Below, in pieces: positions 32,220 through 43,459 of a stretch of DNA of 64,000 nucleotides. This DNA is from Psychrobacter sp. JCM 18901 (GTDB taxonomy: Bacteria > Pseudomonadota > Gammaproteobacteria > Pseudomonadales > Moraxellaceae). The stretch covers positions 310,001 to 374,000 of the forward strand of contig NZ_BAWH01000001.1 in the NCBI RefSeq assembly GCF_000586435.1, written 5' to 3'. Positions within the stretch are counted from its first letter, which is position 1; the number at the start of each line of letters is the position of its first letter. A program made the translations under genes and the position numbers. A model generated the notes under the pieces. The model was not told the DNA's origin. It saw nothing but the letters and a program-made list of their open reading frames with translations, and made no database searches.

Positions 32220-33639
32220 ATGGATCATAATATAGAAAATTCTAATACATCTATAAACGCTGACTTTCAAAAAAAATACAGCAATTACTGACAGACTTAC
32301 AGCTTGATGATGCACCTGCTGGCGGGGCTGTGGCCGTGTATCAAGCAGGCCAGTGTATAGCACAAGCCAGTACAGGTATGGCACGCCCTGATATGTCGTG
32401 GCAGCCTGATACGTTGGCCATTAATTTTTCTACTGGTAAAGGGATATTGGCAACGTTGGTTCATGTGCTGGTTTCGCAGCAGCTGCTTGAATATGACAAA
32501 CCTATTGCCCATTACTGGCCAGAATTTGCTGCAAACGGCAAAGACCAAATTACGTTGCGACAAGTCATGTCACATCAAGCCGATTTGTTTTCGATTCAAA
32601 GTATCGATGTCGATAGTGAGACGGTACTCGATTGGAATACGATGCTGCGCCATATTGCAGTGATGCCCATTACCTCTCCCGAAGATGCTACCAAGTATGA
32701 CAGCGCTTATAGTGCATTGGTCTACGGTTGGGTATTGGGCGGCGTAGTAGAGGCGGTCACGAATCTATCGTTCGCTGAAGTACTGCGCCAGTATCTAACG
32801 GAGCCTCTGGGTATTGCCGACAGCTGCTATTTTGGTGTGCCAGATAGTAAAGTAGATCAGGTAGCAAAATTGGCCAAAGATTTCGAAGAATCAGAAGATA
32901 TAAGCTCTCAATTAAAATCGAGACGCCAAAAACCAACCTTAAAAGTAGACTCTCAGGAAACTTTACGTACTTATGCAAGCTTACCTAGTTATCGTTGCTG
33001 GCAACAGAAAACGTTAAGTGACAAGCGTGCAGCTGAGACGCAAAGTAGCTTGATGACAGCCTTGATGAAAATCTAGATAGACCTGATACTGATAACGCAC
33101 AACCTGTATTAAATACGGCGCGTATCAATAGCTATATTTCAATACCAGTCAGCTTAATCTAAAAAAACTATAAGTCAGCGCTGATACCTGCTGGCAAACA
33201 TGCCCTTGATTATCATAACCGCCAGACGCTACAAGCTGTCATTCCAGCGGCAAATGGTGTCGCTTCCGCTAAAGCACTGGCAACGATTTATGCAATGCTT
33301 GCTAATGGCGGTATATGGCAAGGGAAAACGCTGATTGATAGTGCTACTTTTGAGCAGCTATCTACGCCGCAGGTCGAGGGTTTAGATGCGGTTATGCCAG
33401 CGGCTATGAAATGGCGATTGGGCTACCATAGATTATTCAGCTTGTATGCTAACAACGAAGATACGGATAAGAGAATAAGTCCTGCTTTATCAGGATTTGG
33501 GCATATGGGATATAACGGATCGGTTGCTTGGTGCGACCCTGAGCGCCAATTGTCATTTGCTTTTATTCATAATTTTGATACCACTATGCTCAATGACGTT
33601 CGTCAGTTTGCGCTGACAGAAGCCGTCTTGAGCTGGTAG
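32220..33639 (+). CDS. Serine hydrolase, class C beta-lactamase fold (four frame breaks)
   Basis: EstB/class C beta-lactamase-like hydrolase, about 472 residues. ATG at 32220 follows AAGGTAATAACA. The nucleophile motif SxxK is STGK in NFSTGKGILATLV, a Tyr motif lies in YDSAYSALVYGWVLGG and the C-terminal GHMGYNGS corresponds to the KTG/HxG box. No signal peptide, so probably a cytoplasmic esterase rather than a drug-resistance beta-lactamase. Breaks: A8 at 32269-32276 (six or nine expected), a lost base near 33054, another near 33137, and A7 at 33161-33167. The repaired product is continuous (NLKNYKSALIPAGKHAL). Of all genes here this is the one where real decay is hardest to exclude. Confidence 0.8.
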
Positions 33640-33686
33640 AAGAGATACTTTAATAATGCCAACTTCAATCGCGAATTTATTCTATT

Positions 33687-34954
33687 TCAAATATAAGCAG
33701 CATTAATTTTAATGCTGCTTTTTGGTGTCATTTTAAGCAATCTTGATGCGCTAAGACCATGGATAAAGATAGAAGTCAAAATGACAATCGAACAGACAAT
33801 CCACAATTTGAGCGCATCTTCATCCGCGAAGAAACCTTGATTGAGCGCATAGGACAGATAATACAAAGTACCGATACCGCGAATACCCAAAGCCGATATT
33901 GCGTATTTCTCGGTATGTGGTAAGTTCAATCCTGATAAAGCAATAAATCCACCAATTGGACGTATAAGTAGTAAGAAGGTAAAGCTGACAATATAGACGC
34001 GCCATGTCAACTCGACGCCTGCCTGTAACCCTTGACCGAGGAACATGCCAAAGATAACTAGCACTAATGACATCAATAAGCCTTCTGATTGCTCAGCGAA
34101 ATCATGCAGTTTTTGGTGATAAGTATGCTCACACTCCGAGCGACGAAACGCAAATGCGGCCACGAATACAGCGATGAAGCCATAACTGTGTACATACTCT
34201 GCAAGACCATAGGCTAGTAGCGTCAATGCAATAACCACATAACCTTGCGAGATGGTAGTCTCACGGGTATGTTTAGAAAATACGACTTTGGCCAATAATT
34301 TACCAACCAATACACCCACCACTACGCCTGCGCCAATCTTCCATAAGACATCATGAGTAAACCACGACCATAGCATCTCGTAAGTAAAGGTTTTGCCTTC
34401 ACTGAACGCTTCTGCGATCTTAATCGCTAGATACACAAACGGAAAAGCCAGACCATCGTTCAACCCTGCCTCTGACGTTAAGGTAAAGCGCGGTGTGTCT
34501 TCTCCTCCTGTATTGGGAGGTCCCACCTGAATGCTCGAAGCTAACACTGGATCAGTAGGTGCTAACACTGCACCTAACAGAATAGCTGCACCAAGCTTAA
34601 ACCAAACGCGTAATATCCCAAGACTGCCATCGCAAAAATACCAATAGGCATGGTAATGAGTAGCAGTCTTACTGTTGGTCGCCACAATCGCCAAGACAAC
34701 TCTGTGTCGATTTTAATACCGGCACCAACCAATGAGACCAATACAACAATCTCAGTCAGTTTCTCGATGAGTAAACCGTTATCAAGTGGGTCTAAAAAGG
34801 ATAAAGACGTCCACCAGTAGCCCATCATCAGACCGAAGCTGACTTGGAGCATCGGTAATGAGATAGAGGTGCGCTTAAAAATAACAGGAAACAAGGCCCC
34901 GAGTAAAAAGGCAATCCCACAGATTAATAAGAATAAGTTATATTTTTCAATCAT
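33687..34954 (-). CDS. CPA1-type Na+/H+ antiporter (frameshifted)
   Basis: Polytopic inner-membrane cation/proton antiporter, about 422 residues. The ion-binding Asp lies in GAVLAPTDPVLASS and a second signature is LTSEAGLNDGLAFPFVY. Ten or more hydrophobic helices run through the protein. The frame breaks near 34591: one base of a CCC run appears lost, and repair gives FGLSLGAAILLGAVLAPTDP. Converges with the serine hydrolase gene; the last codons overlap the hairpin at 33695-33723. Confidence 0.9.
33695..33723 (+). terminator. Terminator of serine hydrolase gene, inside antiporter 3' end
   Basis: AAGCAGCATT-AATTTT-AATGCTGCTT followed by T. On the other strand the same bases encode the last residues of the antiporter (KSSIKINAAYI), so terminator and coding sequence overlap. 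Confidence 0.7.
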
Positions 34955-35134
34955 AAGGTTTACGCACGTTGTTATATTTTAAGGGTCGATTTTATGAGGA
35001 TAATTTTAGATATTGATGACAATTCACAGCAATAGTTGATAGTCAGTCACTGATACCCTTTATCATGACGTCAAAATAAAATAATTACCGCAAAAAAATA
35101 GTTATCAAAACGACAGCTACGTTGTTTTTTGGTG

Positions 35135-35162
35135 AAAAAAAAGCCTGCATTGCGCAGGCTTA
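35135..35162 (-). terminator. Terminator of ilvD
   Basis: AAGCCTGC / GCAGGCTT hairpin; on the minus strand eight T follow. It lies ~45 bp beyond the ilvD stop. The rest of 34955-35205 is A+T-rich with nothing else recognised. Confidence 0.85.
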
Positions 35163-35205
35163 ATACATTTTTATCAGTATGTCTAGAGCGTTGATAGCTT
35201 ACAGA

Positions 35206-37091
35206 CTAGCGCTCGACTTGGCTCACGTCACGTACGGCGCCAGTATCAGCACTGGTGGTCATAGCCGCATAAGCACGTAATGCTGGCGAGACATGACGAT
35301 CACGGTTGACAGGTTTCCATGCATCACGTCCACGTGCTTCCATGGCTTCTCGGCGAGCAGCTAGGTCTGCATCACTGACTTGCATGTTGATAGTACGATT
35401 TGGGATATCGATATGAATACTATCGCCTTCTTCGACCAAACCAATCGCCCCGCCTTCAGCAGCTTCTGGGCTAGCATGACCAATTGATAGGCCTGATGTA
35501 CCACCAGAGAAACGACCATCGGTGAGTAGGGCGCATTCTTTACCCAATCCTTTTGACTTCAGATAAGTCGTTGGGTACAGCATCTCTTGCATACCAGGGC
35601 CGCCTTTAGGGCCTTCGTAGCGAATGATAACGACATCGCCTGCAACGATTTGATCAGCCAATACCGCAGCAACCGCATCATCTTGTGATTCAAATAGACG
35701 CGCGCGACCAGTAAAGGTCAAGATACTTTCGTCGACGCCTGCGGTTTTGACCACACAGCCCCGCTCGGCGATATTGCCATATAGTACGGCTAAGCCGCCA
35801 TCTGTAGAGTAGGCGTGTTTGGCACTACGGATACAACCTGACTCACGGTTGACGTCGAGGTTTGACCACTCTTTTGATTGTGAGAATGCTTCCGTAGTAC
35901 GTACGCCACCAGGTGCTGCAAGGAAGCGTGCTCGAGCTTCATGGTTGTCAGGGTTCATGATGTCCCACTTATCGATCGCTTCTTTCATCGTGGCGCTATG
36001 GATAGTTGGCACGTCAGTTTTTAGTAACTCAGCGCGATCAAGCTCAGCGAGTAATGCAAATACACCGCCAGCACGATGCACATCTTCCATATGGTATTTC
36101 TGTGAAGCAGGCGCTACTTTTGCCAGACAAGGCACACCGCGACTTAGACGGTCAATATCAGCCATCTTAAAGTCGATTTCTGCTTCATTGGCCGCAGCAA
36201 GTAGATGCAAGATGGTATTGGTTGAGCCGCCCATAGCGATATCTAAGCTCATGGCATTTTCAAAAGCGGCTTTGGTAGCGATAGAGCGTGGTAGCACAGA
36301 GTCATCATCTTGCTCATAACGACGCTTAGCAAGCGACACAATGGTACGACCCGCTTCTAAAAATAGCTCGCGGCGCAATGAATGAGTAGCTAGCAGTGAG
36401 CCATTACCTGGTAGTGCTAGGCCTAAAGCTTCGGTCAAGCAGTTCATCGAGTTGGCGGTAAACATACCAGAGCATGAGCACAAGTAGGGCAGGCTGAGGC
36501 TTCAATAGCAGCGACGTCTTCATCACTGATGCTATCATCAGCAGCGTCCATCATCGCATCGACAAGGTCAAGTTTGCGAACAGCACTGCTGTCACTACTA
36601 TCAGTATTATGGCTCTTACCAACGGTACTAGCTAATATTTTGCCCGCTTCCATTGGGCCACCTGAGATAAACACCACTGGAATGTTAAGGCGCATGGCGG
36701 CCATCAACATACCCGGGGTGATTTTGTCACAGTTAGAAATACAAACTAGTGCATCTGCACAGTGAGCATTGACCATATACTCGACAGAATCAGCGATCAA
36801 ATCACGACTTGGTAGCGAGTACAACATACCGCTATGGCCCATCGCAATACCATCGTCAACCGCAATGGTATTGAACTCTTTTGCAACGCCGCCTGCTTGC
36901 TCAATCTCACGGGCGACCAGCTGTCCAAGGTCTTTTAGATGCACATGGCCGGGTACAAACTGGGTAAAAGAGTTAGCAATCGCAATGATTGGCTTGCCAA
37001 AGTCGCCGTCAGTCATGCCGGTTGCACGCCATAATGCGCGCGCGCCTGCCATATTACGACCGCCGGTAGAGGTTTTTGAGCGATAATCCAT
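35206..37091 (-). CDS. ilvD: Dihydroxy-acid dehydratase (frameshifted)
   Basis: Fe-S enzyme of branched-chain amino-acid synthesis, converting dihydroxy acids to 2-keto acids; about 628 residues, close to E. coli (616). The ATG at 37091 has AAGGAATATCAC upstream. Cluster and Mg ligands are visible in [11 protein letters not shown] and [22 protein letters not shown]. The frame breaks near 36478, where one of a GG pair is lost (ACTTGTGCTC for ACTTGTGGCTC), right inside the Cys motif. The end QVER is close to the expected length. Monocistronic by its terminator and flanks. Confidence 0.95.
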
Positions 37092-37298
37092 GTGATATTC
37101 CTTACAAATAGGCGGGGTTATAAAAATGTGCACCCTCAGTTTTAATAGGGATAGTGTGCTTTTTATAGAGAGTGAGTACTAGTGAATAATACTAATTCGT
37201 TACCATACCATTAGATATGAATAACTAAAAACAATATGCTAATAATAATGAATTAATAATCACAAGCGATGAGCAAAAAAAACAGTTATTCAAAACAT

Positions 37299-38062
37299 CT
37301 ATTCAATACGTTCTAATATGGCTTTGTCAAACCAAGGAAGATCAGCTTTGTCTGCTTCTAATTTCACAATGGCTGCAAGCGCATGAGTAGCTAGTAGCTG
37401 CTGATAATCACTACTAGCTTCAATCGTCAACAGCGACTCGGCAGAGAGTGCTGGCGTATTAGGGTTTTGCTCGTCAATACTAATTAATATTTGCTTATTA
37501 TTTTTATAGAGGACGTCTACACGACCAAAAAAAACTGCCAGTCTTTAAAAGCGGCAATAATAGCGTCGGCAGCATCTTTAGTATATACCTGCTGCGTCTC
37601 TTTACCCGTATTGGTCCAATGTAGTCGTACAGCCAACTGCAATGCCTCACTAAATACCACTAACGAGCCGATAATTTTTACATGCCAAGGACTGGTCAGC
37701 ACCTCCTCGTCAATGCCGATTAATTTGGCAGCTTGATGAGCTGACATGGGTTTATTGAATTGAAGCAGTAGCTCAGGAGTAAGCGGGTGCGTCTGTTTGA
37801 TCGCATCATCTAAACTGTCATAGTGATACAAAAAAGGCAGTGGCAAATCTTGCGTGACAGTCTTCTTTATAATTTTACAATTGTGTATCTGCCAGCTGAT
37901 GGCTTTATCAGTCAATGCTTCTGCTAATATGATAGCGTTTGGATCGATAGTTTGAGTACCACTTTCCCTCTCAATATCAGAGTGTTCTTCCTGATTATCA
38001 AGGGTTACAGCAGTATTATCCATATCTGGTTGAGTTGGCAAAGTAGGCAAATCCATAAACAT
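37299..38062 (-). CDS. Conserved-looking hypothetical protein (frameshifted)
   Basis: About 253 residues, no recognised domain, no signal peptide, no TM helix. The N-terminal ~55 residues are polar and acidic (DNQEEHSDIERESGTQ). The central part has LPLPFLYHYDSLDDAIKQTHP and an apparent helix-rich SAHQAAKLIGIDEEVLTSPWHVK. A run of eight A at 37527-37534 stops the frame; six or nine restore WQFFGRVDVLYKNNKQI and continue to a stop at 37299. Good codon use across the junction supports one gene. Start is uncertain: no clear ribosome site at 38062. Confidence 0.6.
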
Positions 38063-38259
38063 AGCGTTATTAAAATAGAGGGTTAATATAACATTTTAAG
38101 GCATGACTCGCCAATAAATTAGTGAGATGAGATGGTAGTTTATACGTATAAAATAATATCTTTAGTTGAATGACTTATTATAAATTAATCGTATTTTGTC
38201 TATTAAAATAATCTAAAATATAGTCGATAATTTAGATGGAAATATAAGCAAAGGAATTA

Positions 38260-39129
38260 ATGAAAAAGTTCTCCGATAATGAATCTATCCAAGAATGGAT
38301 AACATTAAATCGTCTCTATGAAGAGTACCTCTTCTACTACTTACTCATATGCCTATTTTGGTTTTTCGTTGGTTTGTTTTCTATTGGTATACGCATACCT
38401 GTATTCAACGATATGCAGAATTTAGCATTTAATACGGTATGGTTTTTAATCCTATGTGTCGCATTAAGCATCCCCAAATTTTGGTATTTTTTGATAAAAG
38501 GGCGTCATGGCCAATTGTTTCAAGCCACTGTTAAAGTGTATGAAACATTAGGCAGCATAGAAGATGTTGAACAAAGAGAGCAGGTACATAAGCAGATTAC
38601 TAGCAATGGCAAGTTGCCCCCTAACCGATTAGAAACGCTATCACTGGCATTTTTATTTGCATTCATACTCTTCGATATATTGTATACCCGCTGCTGGATA
38701 AGAGATCTGAGCCTAGTATGGCAGCCTGACTGGGTCAATATGTGCATTGGCTGGGTACATAATAATCTATCGATGCCTCCAATTAGTGAAGACAGACAGA
38801 TTTTTAATTTATGGTTCAATGGCGGTCATAGTGACACGGTATTACAGGAGCTTTTTGGTGATGAGTGGGCGTTTTTGGCTTCTCCATTTGGTGATGCGGC
38901 AATGTTTTACCACTTTATTCGAGTGGTCATGTTTGTTCCTATCTTAGCGGCATTGTCGATTGTATTGTGGAAGCCATTAAGATGGCTGGGTATGCAGCAA
39001 ATCGATCCTAGAAATATTCATAGTGCTATGTCTTTTTTTTACGTAGTTGTGCATGGTCGCTTATTTTTGGATTTTTTTATGGCGATTGGTACATTGGGTT
39101 TTGTAACTAAACTACTTGGTTTACGTTAG
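38260..39129 (+). CDS. Multi-pass membrane protein of unknown function
   Basis: 289 residues with about five hydrophobic helices: ~20-45 (YYLLICLFWFFVGLFSIGI), ~58-75 (FNTVWFLILCVALSIP), ~125-142, ~225-245 (VVMFVPILAALSIVLW) and ~262-283. A soluble stretch rich in Trp and Asp lies at ~145-210. AAAGGAATTA precedes the ATG. No family is recognised. Neighbours (unknown protein, HIT protein) give no functional hint. Intact frame, though it contains T8 (39033-39040) and other long T runs. Confidence 0.65.
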   Translation: MKKFSDNESIQEWITLNRLYEEYLFYYLLICLFWFFVGLFSIGIRIPVFNDMQNLAFNTVWFLILCVALSIPKFWYFLIKGRHGQLFQATVKVYETLGSIEDVEQREQVHKQITSNGKLPPNRLETLSLAFLFAFILFDILYTRCWIRDLSLVWQPDWVNMCIGWVHNNLSMPPISEDRQIFNLWFNGGHSDTVLQELFGDEWAFLASPFGDAAMFYHFIRVVMFVPILAALSIVLWKPLRWLGMQQIDPRNIHSAMSFFYVVVHGRLFLDFFMAIGTLGFVTKLLGLR

Positions 39130-39415
39130 GTTTGATAGATCAAGAAGCATGGTTTGGTAATTTATATATCAACGGTTTATATATATTTATCGCTTTTAGT
39201 ATCCGATTTTTTTATGGCTGGTTTGTTTTTTTGGAAAAATATTTTTTGAAGTGTGTAAAAAAATTCAGTTATTAGAGGTTCGTTCGCTTTGAACTCACAT
39301 TGCTGACTTGTACTAAAACTATATTTCGTCCACTATATGACAGACACTTTTATCTATTTTTGATAGCTATTAAGCTATTAATTAACTAATAATAAAACTC
39401 TTGAAGGAAGAAATA
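39130..39415. other. Intergenic region before the HIT gene
   Basis: 286 bp, strongly A+T-rich, with many T tracts. No terminator hairpin or RNA gene seen. Confidence 0.3.
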
Positions 39416-39858
39416 ATGACTGAAATAAATCCACAAACTGCTTATGATGACAATAACATTTTTGCCAAAATGTTAGATGGTGATATTCCATATCACAAAG
39501 TATATGAAGATGATAAAACGCTCGCCTTTATGGATATCATGCCGCAAGCAGAAGGCCATGTATTGGTGATACCTAAGCAAAAAGCTGTAGATTTGGCCGA
39601 TCTTGAGCCAGAGTATGCTGCTGCGGTATTAATGACGTCTAAAAAAAAGTTATGCAAGCCCAGCGTCAAGTGTTTGAACGTGAAGGCGTTATCCAAATGC
39701 AGTTGAATGGCTCACAAGCAGGTCAAACAGTCTTTCATTATCATGTGCATCTCATTCCATCAAGTATCCATGAGTTGGGTCGTCATGCGGTGACCCAAGC
39801 CGATAACAATGATTTGGCAGCTATTGCGCAGAAACTGGCGGCAGCTATCAGCGCTTAA
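39416..39858 (+). CDS. HIT family nucleotide hydrolase (frameshifted)
   Basis: HINT-like protein of about 146 residues. ATG at 39416 with GAAGGAAG upstream. Family pattern: IFAKMLDGDIPYHKVYEDDKTLAFMDIMP, GHVLVIPKQKAVDL and the histidine triad HYHVHLIP near the C-terminus. A run of eight A at 39641-39648 breaks the frame; six or nine restore SKKVMQAQRQVFEREG. Typical activity is hydrolysis of adenosine 5'-phosphoramidates. Followed by its own terminator. Confidence 0.93.
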
Positions 39859-40168
39859 TTAATAAGTAGATTGATTTAACATAGGTAAAAAAATATTGGT
39901 ATCTGCAAATTATTGAGCATTTATAAATTATAAATCGCTAAAAAAATACGTATACAATCAAAAGGCAGCTAGCAAGCTGCCTTTTTTTATTTTCTTGGTA
40001 ATAGTCATGTAACATTCGTTAAAGTCATGTTACGAGTTGAACGCTTGTCTAGGGTTTTGGAAAAGAGTGTGATAATTATTATAACCATTCACACACACTT
40101 TCTAATCTTTGCCTTAATTAAAAATTTTCATAAAAAGGCGTCGTCAACTTTTGAGGATATTATCTTTC
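39859..40168. other. Intergenic region HIT / BCCT transporter
   Basis: 310 bp holding the terminator at 39961-39988, then an A+T-rich leader to the BCCT gene. An imperfect repeat CATGTAACATTCGTTAA / CATGTTACGAGTTGAA lies around 40006-40042; function unknown. Confidence 0.35.
39961..39988 (+). terminator. Terminator after the HIT gene
   Basis: Perfect 10-bp arms AAAGGCAGCT / AGCTGCCTTT, loop AGCA, followed by T. Confidence 0.9.
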
Positions 40169-42214
40169 ATGAGTAAATTACCTCGTTCGACTATTTTATT
40201 ACCAGTCTTTGTACCTGCAGCCATTATTATGCTGCTATTGGTCATTGGTACGGCTATTAATCCTGAAGCAGCAGGTGCTCTGTTTAGTGATGTGCTTAGT
40301 TTTACGACTGAGACATTTGGCTGGTTTTATATGCTGGCAGTGGCACTGTTTTTGATGTTTATTATTGTACTGGCGTTTTCGTCTTATGGCAGTATCAAGC
40401 TGGGCCCTGATCATGCTGAGGCGGAGTACGGATTCCTTGAATGGTTTGCCATGCTGTTTTCGGCAGGTTACGGGATTGCGCTACTGTTTTATGGGGTAGC
40501 GGAACCAGTGATGCACTTTTCCAGTCCGCCAATGTCGGATCCGCAAACTATCGCCGCGGCAAAAGAGGCGATGCAAATTGCGTATTTTCATTGGGGTTTT
40601 CATATTTGGGCGATTTATGGTGTCGTTGGTTTATCACTAGCTTATTTTGCGTTTCGTCATGGTCTACCACTATCAATACGCTCGACGCTGTACCCGATCA
40701 TCGGTGACAGGATTCATGGCCCTATCGGTCATACGGTTGATGTGTTTGCGATATTAGGTACGATGTTTGGTATTGCGACCAGTCTTGGCTTGTCGGTGTC
40801 GCAAATCAACGCGGGACTCAATTATCTATTGCCAGATATCATTCCAGTGAATACGACCGTACAGGTGATTGCCATTGCCTTGGTAACAGCCGCGGCATTG
40901 GTATCGGTATTGGCAGGGATGGATAAGGGTGTAAAACGCTTATCTATTTTAAATATGCTATTGGCAACTGCGTTGATGCTGTTCGTATTTGTCGTCGGTC
41001 CGACCATTTTTATCTTAAATGCCTTTATGGAAAATACGGGTAGCTATTTGGGTAATATTGTCGAGCGTACCTTTAGCTTGCAGGCATACGAAAATAGCAA
41101 TTGGATCGGCAGCTGGACTTTATTTATTTTTGCATGGACGATTGCATGGGCACCTTTTGTAGGTCTGTTTATCGCTAAGATTAGCCGTGGTCGTACTATT
41201 CGTGAGTTCGTATTGGGTGTGATGCTAGTACCGACCTTCTTTACGTTCTTTTGGTTTTCGGTGTTTGGCGATACCGCACTACATATGATTATGGTCGATG
41301 GTTATACCTCATTAATCAGTGAAGTACAAAACAACCAAGCGATTGCTTTATTTAAACTGTTAGAGAATCTACCGTTTACTGAATTTGTGTCGTCGTTGAC
41401 CATTTTATTGATTATTACCTTTTTTGTGACGTCATCGGATTCTGGCTCATTGGTAATCGACTCGCTAGCGGCAGGTGGTCGCAGTGATACACCATGGTGG
41501 CAGCGTAGCTTTTGGGTAGTGACTGAAGGTGCTGTCGCAGCAGTATTGCTACTTGCAGGGGGTTTAGAAGCCCTACAAACAGCAGCTATCGTTAGTGCGT
41601 TACCATTTGCGGTTATTATTCTTATTTCAATGTTTGGTATGTGGCGTGCGCTGCGTATCGAAGGACATCGTAATCAAAGCCTTGGTAATGACAACAGACT
41701 GCCGCCGCATTTACTCAAACCGTCTGCATGGCGCGAGCGTATTGATTATATGACCGACAAGCCAACGCGTGAAAAGGTTCTTAGCTATATCAAAGAAGTG
41801 GTTATGCCTTCGATGATGGAGGTGTCGTCTAAATTTGCAGAAACCGGCTGGACGACTGAGGTCAACTATGACGCGGTCAATAACCGAGCCGTATTAGAGC
41901 TACAGCGCGGTGACGATGTCGAGTTTTGGTACGAAGTTCGCTTATCTGAGCATGATGCGCCTGATTATTATACTGAAGACAGCGCAGATACTTTGCCACA
42001 AGAGCACCATCATCGCGCTGAGGTGTATCTACGCCGTGGTGGTCAGACCTATGACTTATACGGCTACAAATCTGAATCAGTGATTAATGACATCATTGAC
42101 CAGTTTGAGAAGTATTTACATTTCCTCAATGTATCACCTGATAGTCTGCCGTGGCGCATGCAAGAGCATGATGATGACATCACGCTAGAGCAGGGCAGTG
42201 TGCTTGATAAATAA
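40169..42214 (+). CDS. betT: BCCT family choline/betaine transporter (BetT-like)
   Basis: Inner-membrane betaine/choline/carnitine transporter, 681 residues from the ATG at 40169 (an in-frame TTG lies 18 nt upstream). Twelve TM helices are expected; the diagnostic substrate-site helix is FAWTIAWAPFVGLFIAKISRGRT. The glycine-rich stretch reads FGIATSLGLSVSQINAGLNY. After the last helix (~residue 495) there is a cytoplasmic domain of ~180 residues, longer than in E. coli-type short BetT tails and typical of osmosensing Pseudomonas/Acinetobacter BetT. A choline ABC system lies at 53.6-56.5 kb, so uptake is duplicated in this window. Intact. Confidence 0.9.
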   Translation: MSKLPRSTILLPVFVPAAIIMLLLVIGTAINPEAAGALFSDVLSFTTETFGWFYMLAVALFLMFIIVLAFSSYGSIKLGPDHAEAEYGFLEWFAMLFSAGYGIALLFYGVAEPVMHFSSPPMSDPQTIAAAKEAMQIAYFHWGFHIWAIYGVVGLSLAYFAFRHGLPLSIRSTLYPIIGDRIHGPIGHTVDVFAILGTMFGIATSLGLSVSQINAGLNYLLPDIIPVNTTVQVIAIALVTAAALVSVLAGMDKGVKRLSILNMLLATALMLFVFVVGPTIFILNAFMENTGSYLGNIVERTFSLQAYENSNWIGSWTLFIFAWTIAWAPFVGLFIAKISRGRTIREFVLGVMLVPTFFTFFWFSVFGDTALHMIMVDGYTSLISEVQNNQAIALFKLLENLPFTEFVSSLTILLIITFFVTSSDSGSLVIDSLAAGGRSDTPWWQRSFWVVTEGAVAAVLLLAGGLEALQTAAIVSALPFAVIILISMFGMWRALRIEGHRNQSLGNDNRLPPHLLKPSAWRERIDYMTDKPTREKVLSYIKEVVMPSMMEVSSKFAETGWTTEVNYDAVNNRAVLELQRGDDVEFWYEVRLSEHDAPDYYTEDSADTLPQEHHHRAEVYLRRGGQTYDLYGYKSESVINDIIDQFEKYLHFLNVSPDSLPWRMQEHDDDITLEQGSVLDK

Positions 42215-42334
42215 TGCATGGGATTTATTAAAAACGAGTAATGCTTATGCAAGCTATTCACGTTAAGCGCTTGCAATAAACGCAGGAATCCTTAGAATAA
42301 CGCTTGTTTTCCTTACAAATCAAGCCGTTTTCTT

Positions 42335-43378
42335 ATGTCTATTGATTCTCCCATTTTACCTTCGTCCTCGACTTTGTCTGATCATCCGCTATTACAGCCA
42401 TTAAATATCGGTGGCCTGACGATTGAAAATCGTTTGATGGTTGCACCGATGGCTGGCGTGACCGACAATCCCTTTCGACGCTTGTGTAAGTCATTTGGGG
42501 CAGGGCATGCAGTCAGCGAAATGATTATCGCTGATACGGCGCTTTATGCACGCAAAAAATCGCTCTATCGTGCCAATTTTGATAACGAAATAGCGCCTAT
42601 TTCTGCGCAAATAGCAGGCGCAGAACCTGATAAATTGGCAGAAGCCGCACGTTATCAGATAGATAATGGCGCACAGATTATTGATATCAATATGGGCTGT
42701 CCGGCTAAAAAAAGTGTGCCGTAGGTTAGCGGGTTCTGCACTGCTGCAAGATGAAGATTTGGTCGCGCGCTTGCTAGATGCAGCAGTAGGTGCAGTCGAT
42801 GCGCCTGTCACCTTAAAGACGCGCTTGGGTTTTGAGAATGGGCGTGAGAATATTTTGCGCGTTGCCAAGCGTGCAGAGCAAGCGGGTATTGCCGCGATTG
42901 CCATTCATGGGCGTACACGTGAGGACATGTATAGCGGCGAGGCGCGTTACGAGCTGATACGTGAGGTCAAAGAAAGCATCAGTATTCCTGTGATTGCCAA
43001 TGGCGATATCGATAGCGCGCAAAAAGCGCAGCGTGTCTATGAGCTGACCGGTTGTGATGCGGTGATGATAGGGCGTGCTGCACAAGGGCAGCCGTGGATA
43101 TTTCGTGATATTGAGCATTTTTTGCGTACTGGCGAGCGCTAGAGGCACCGAGCGTTAGTGAGATAAAAGAGATCGTACTGGCCCATTTGCAAGAGCTTTA
43201 TGATTTCTACGGGGAGTACTCAGGCTGCCGCATCGCTCGCAAACATATTGCATGGTATACGACAGGTATTCCAAATTCTAACGCCTTTAGACAGGCGATG
43301 TATGGTGAAGAAAGCACCGCTGGGCAATTTAAAGTGGTCGAGACTTTTTTTGCAGGCGCACGAATAGTAATCGCTTAA
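42335..43378 (+). CDS. dusB: tRNA-dihydrouridine synthase DusB-like (two frame breaks)
   Basis: FMN enzyme reducing uridines in tRNA, about 347 residues. Motifs: MVAPMAGVTDNPFRRLC near the start, INMGCPAKKVCRRLAGSALLQ with catalytic Cys, IHGRTREDMYSG and NGDIDSAQKAQRV, then a C-terminal helical tail (RIARKHIAWYT). Breaks: A7 at 42707-42713 (six expected), which removes the catalytic Cys from the observed frame, and a lost T near 43140 (RLEAPSVSEIKEIV restored). DusB rather than DusA/C is inferred from the MGCPAKKVC signature; fis is not downstream. Confidence 0.92.
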
Positions 43379-43459
43379 ATATTGTTTTATAAACTCGTGC
43401 TAATTACTTTTAATAGTGCTTTTTACGTGTTGCCTTTTGATAGCTCTTTTATCTAACAG

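Noticed and set aside
32220..33639. A true class C beta-lactamase (AmpC)
   Set aside because: No signal peptide and divergent Tyr and KTG boxes; it fits EstB-type serine hydrolases better.
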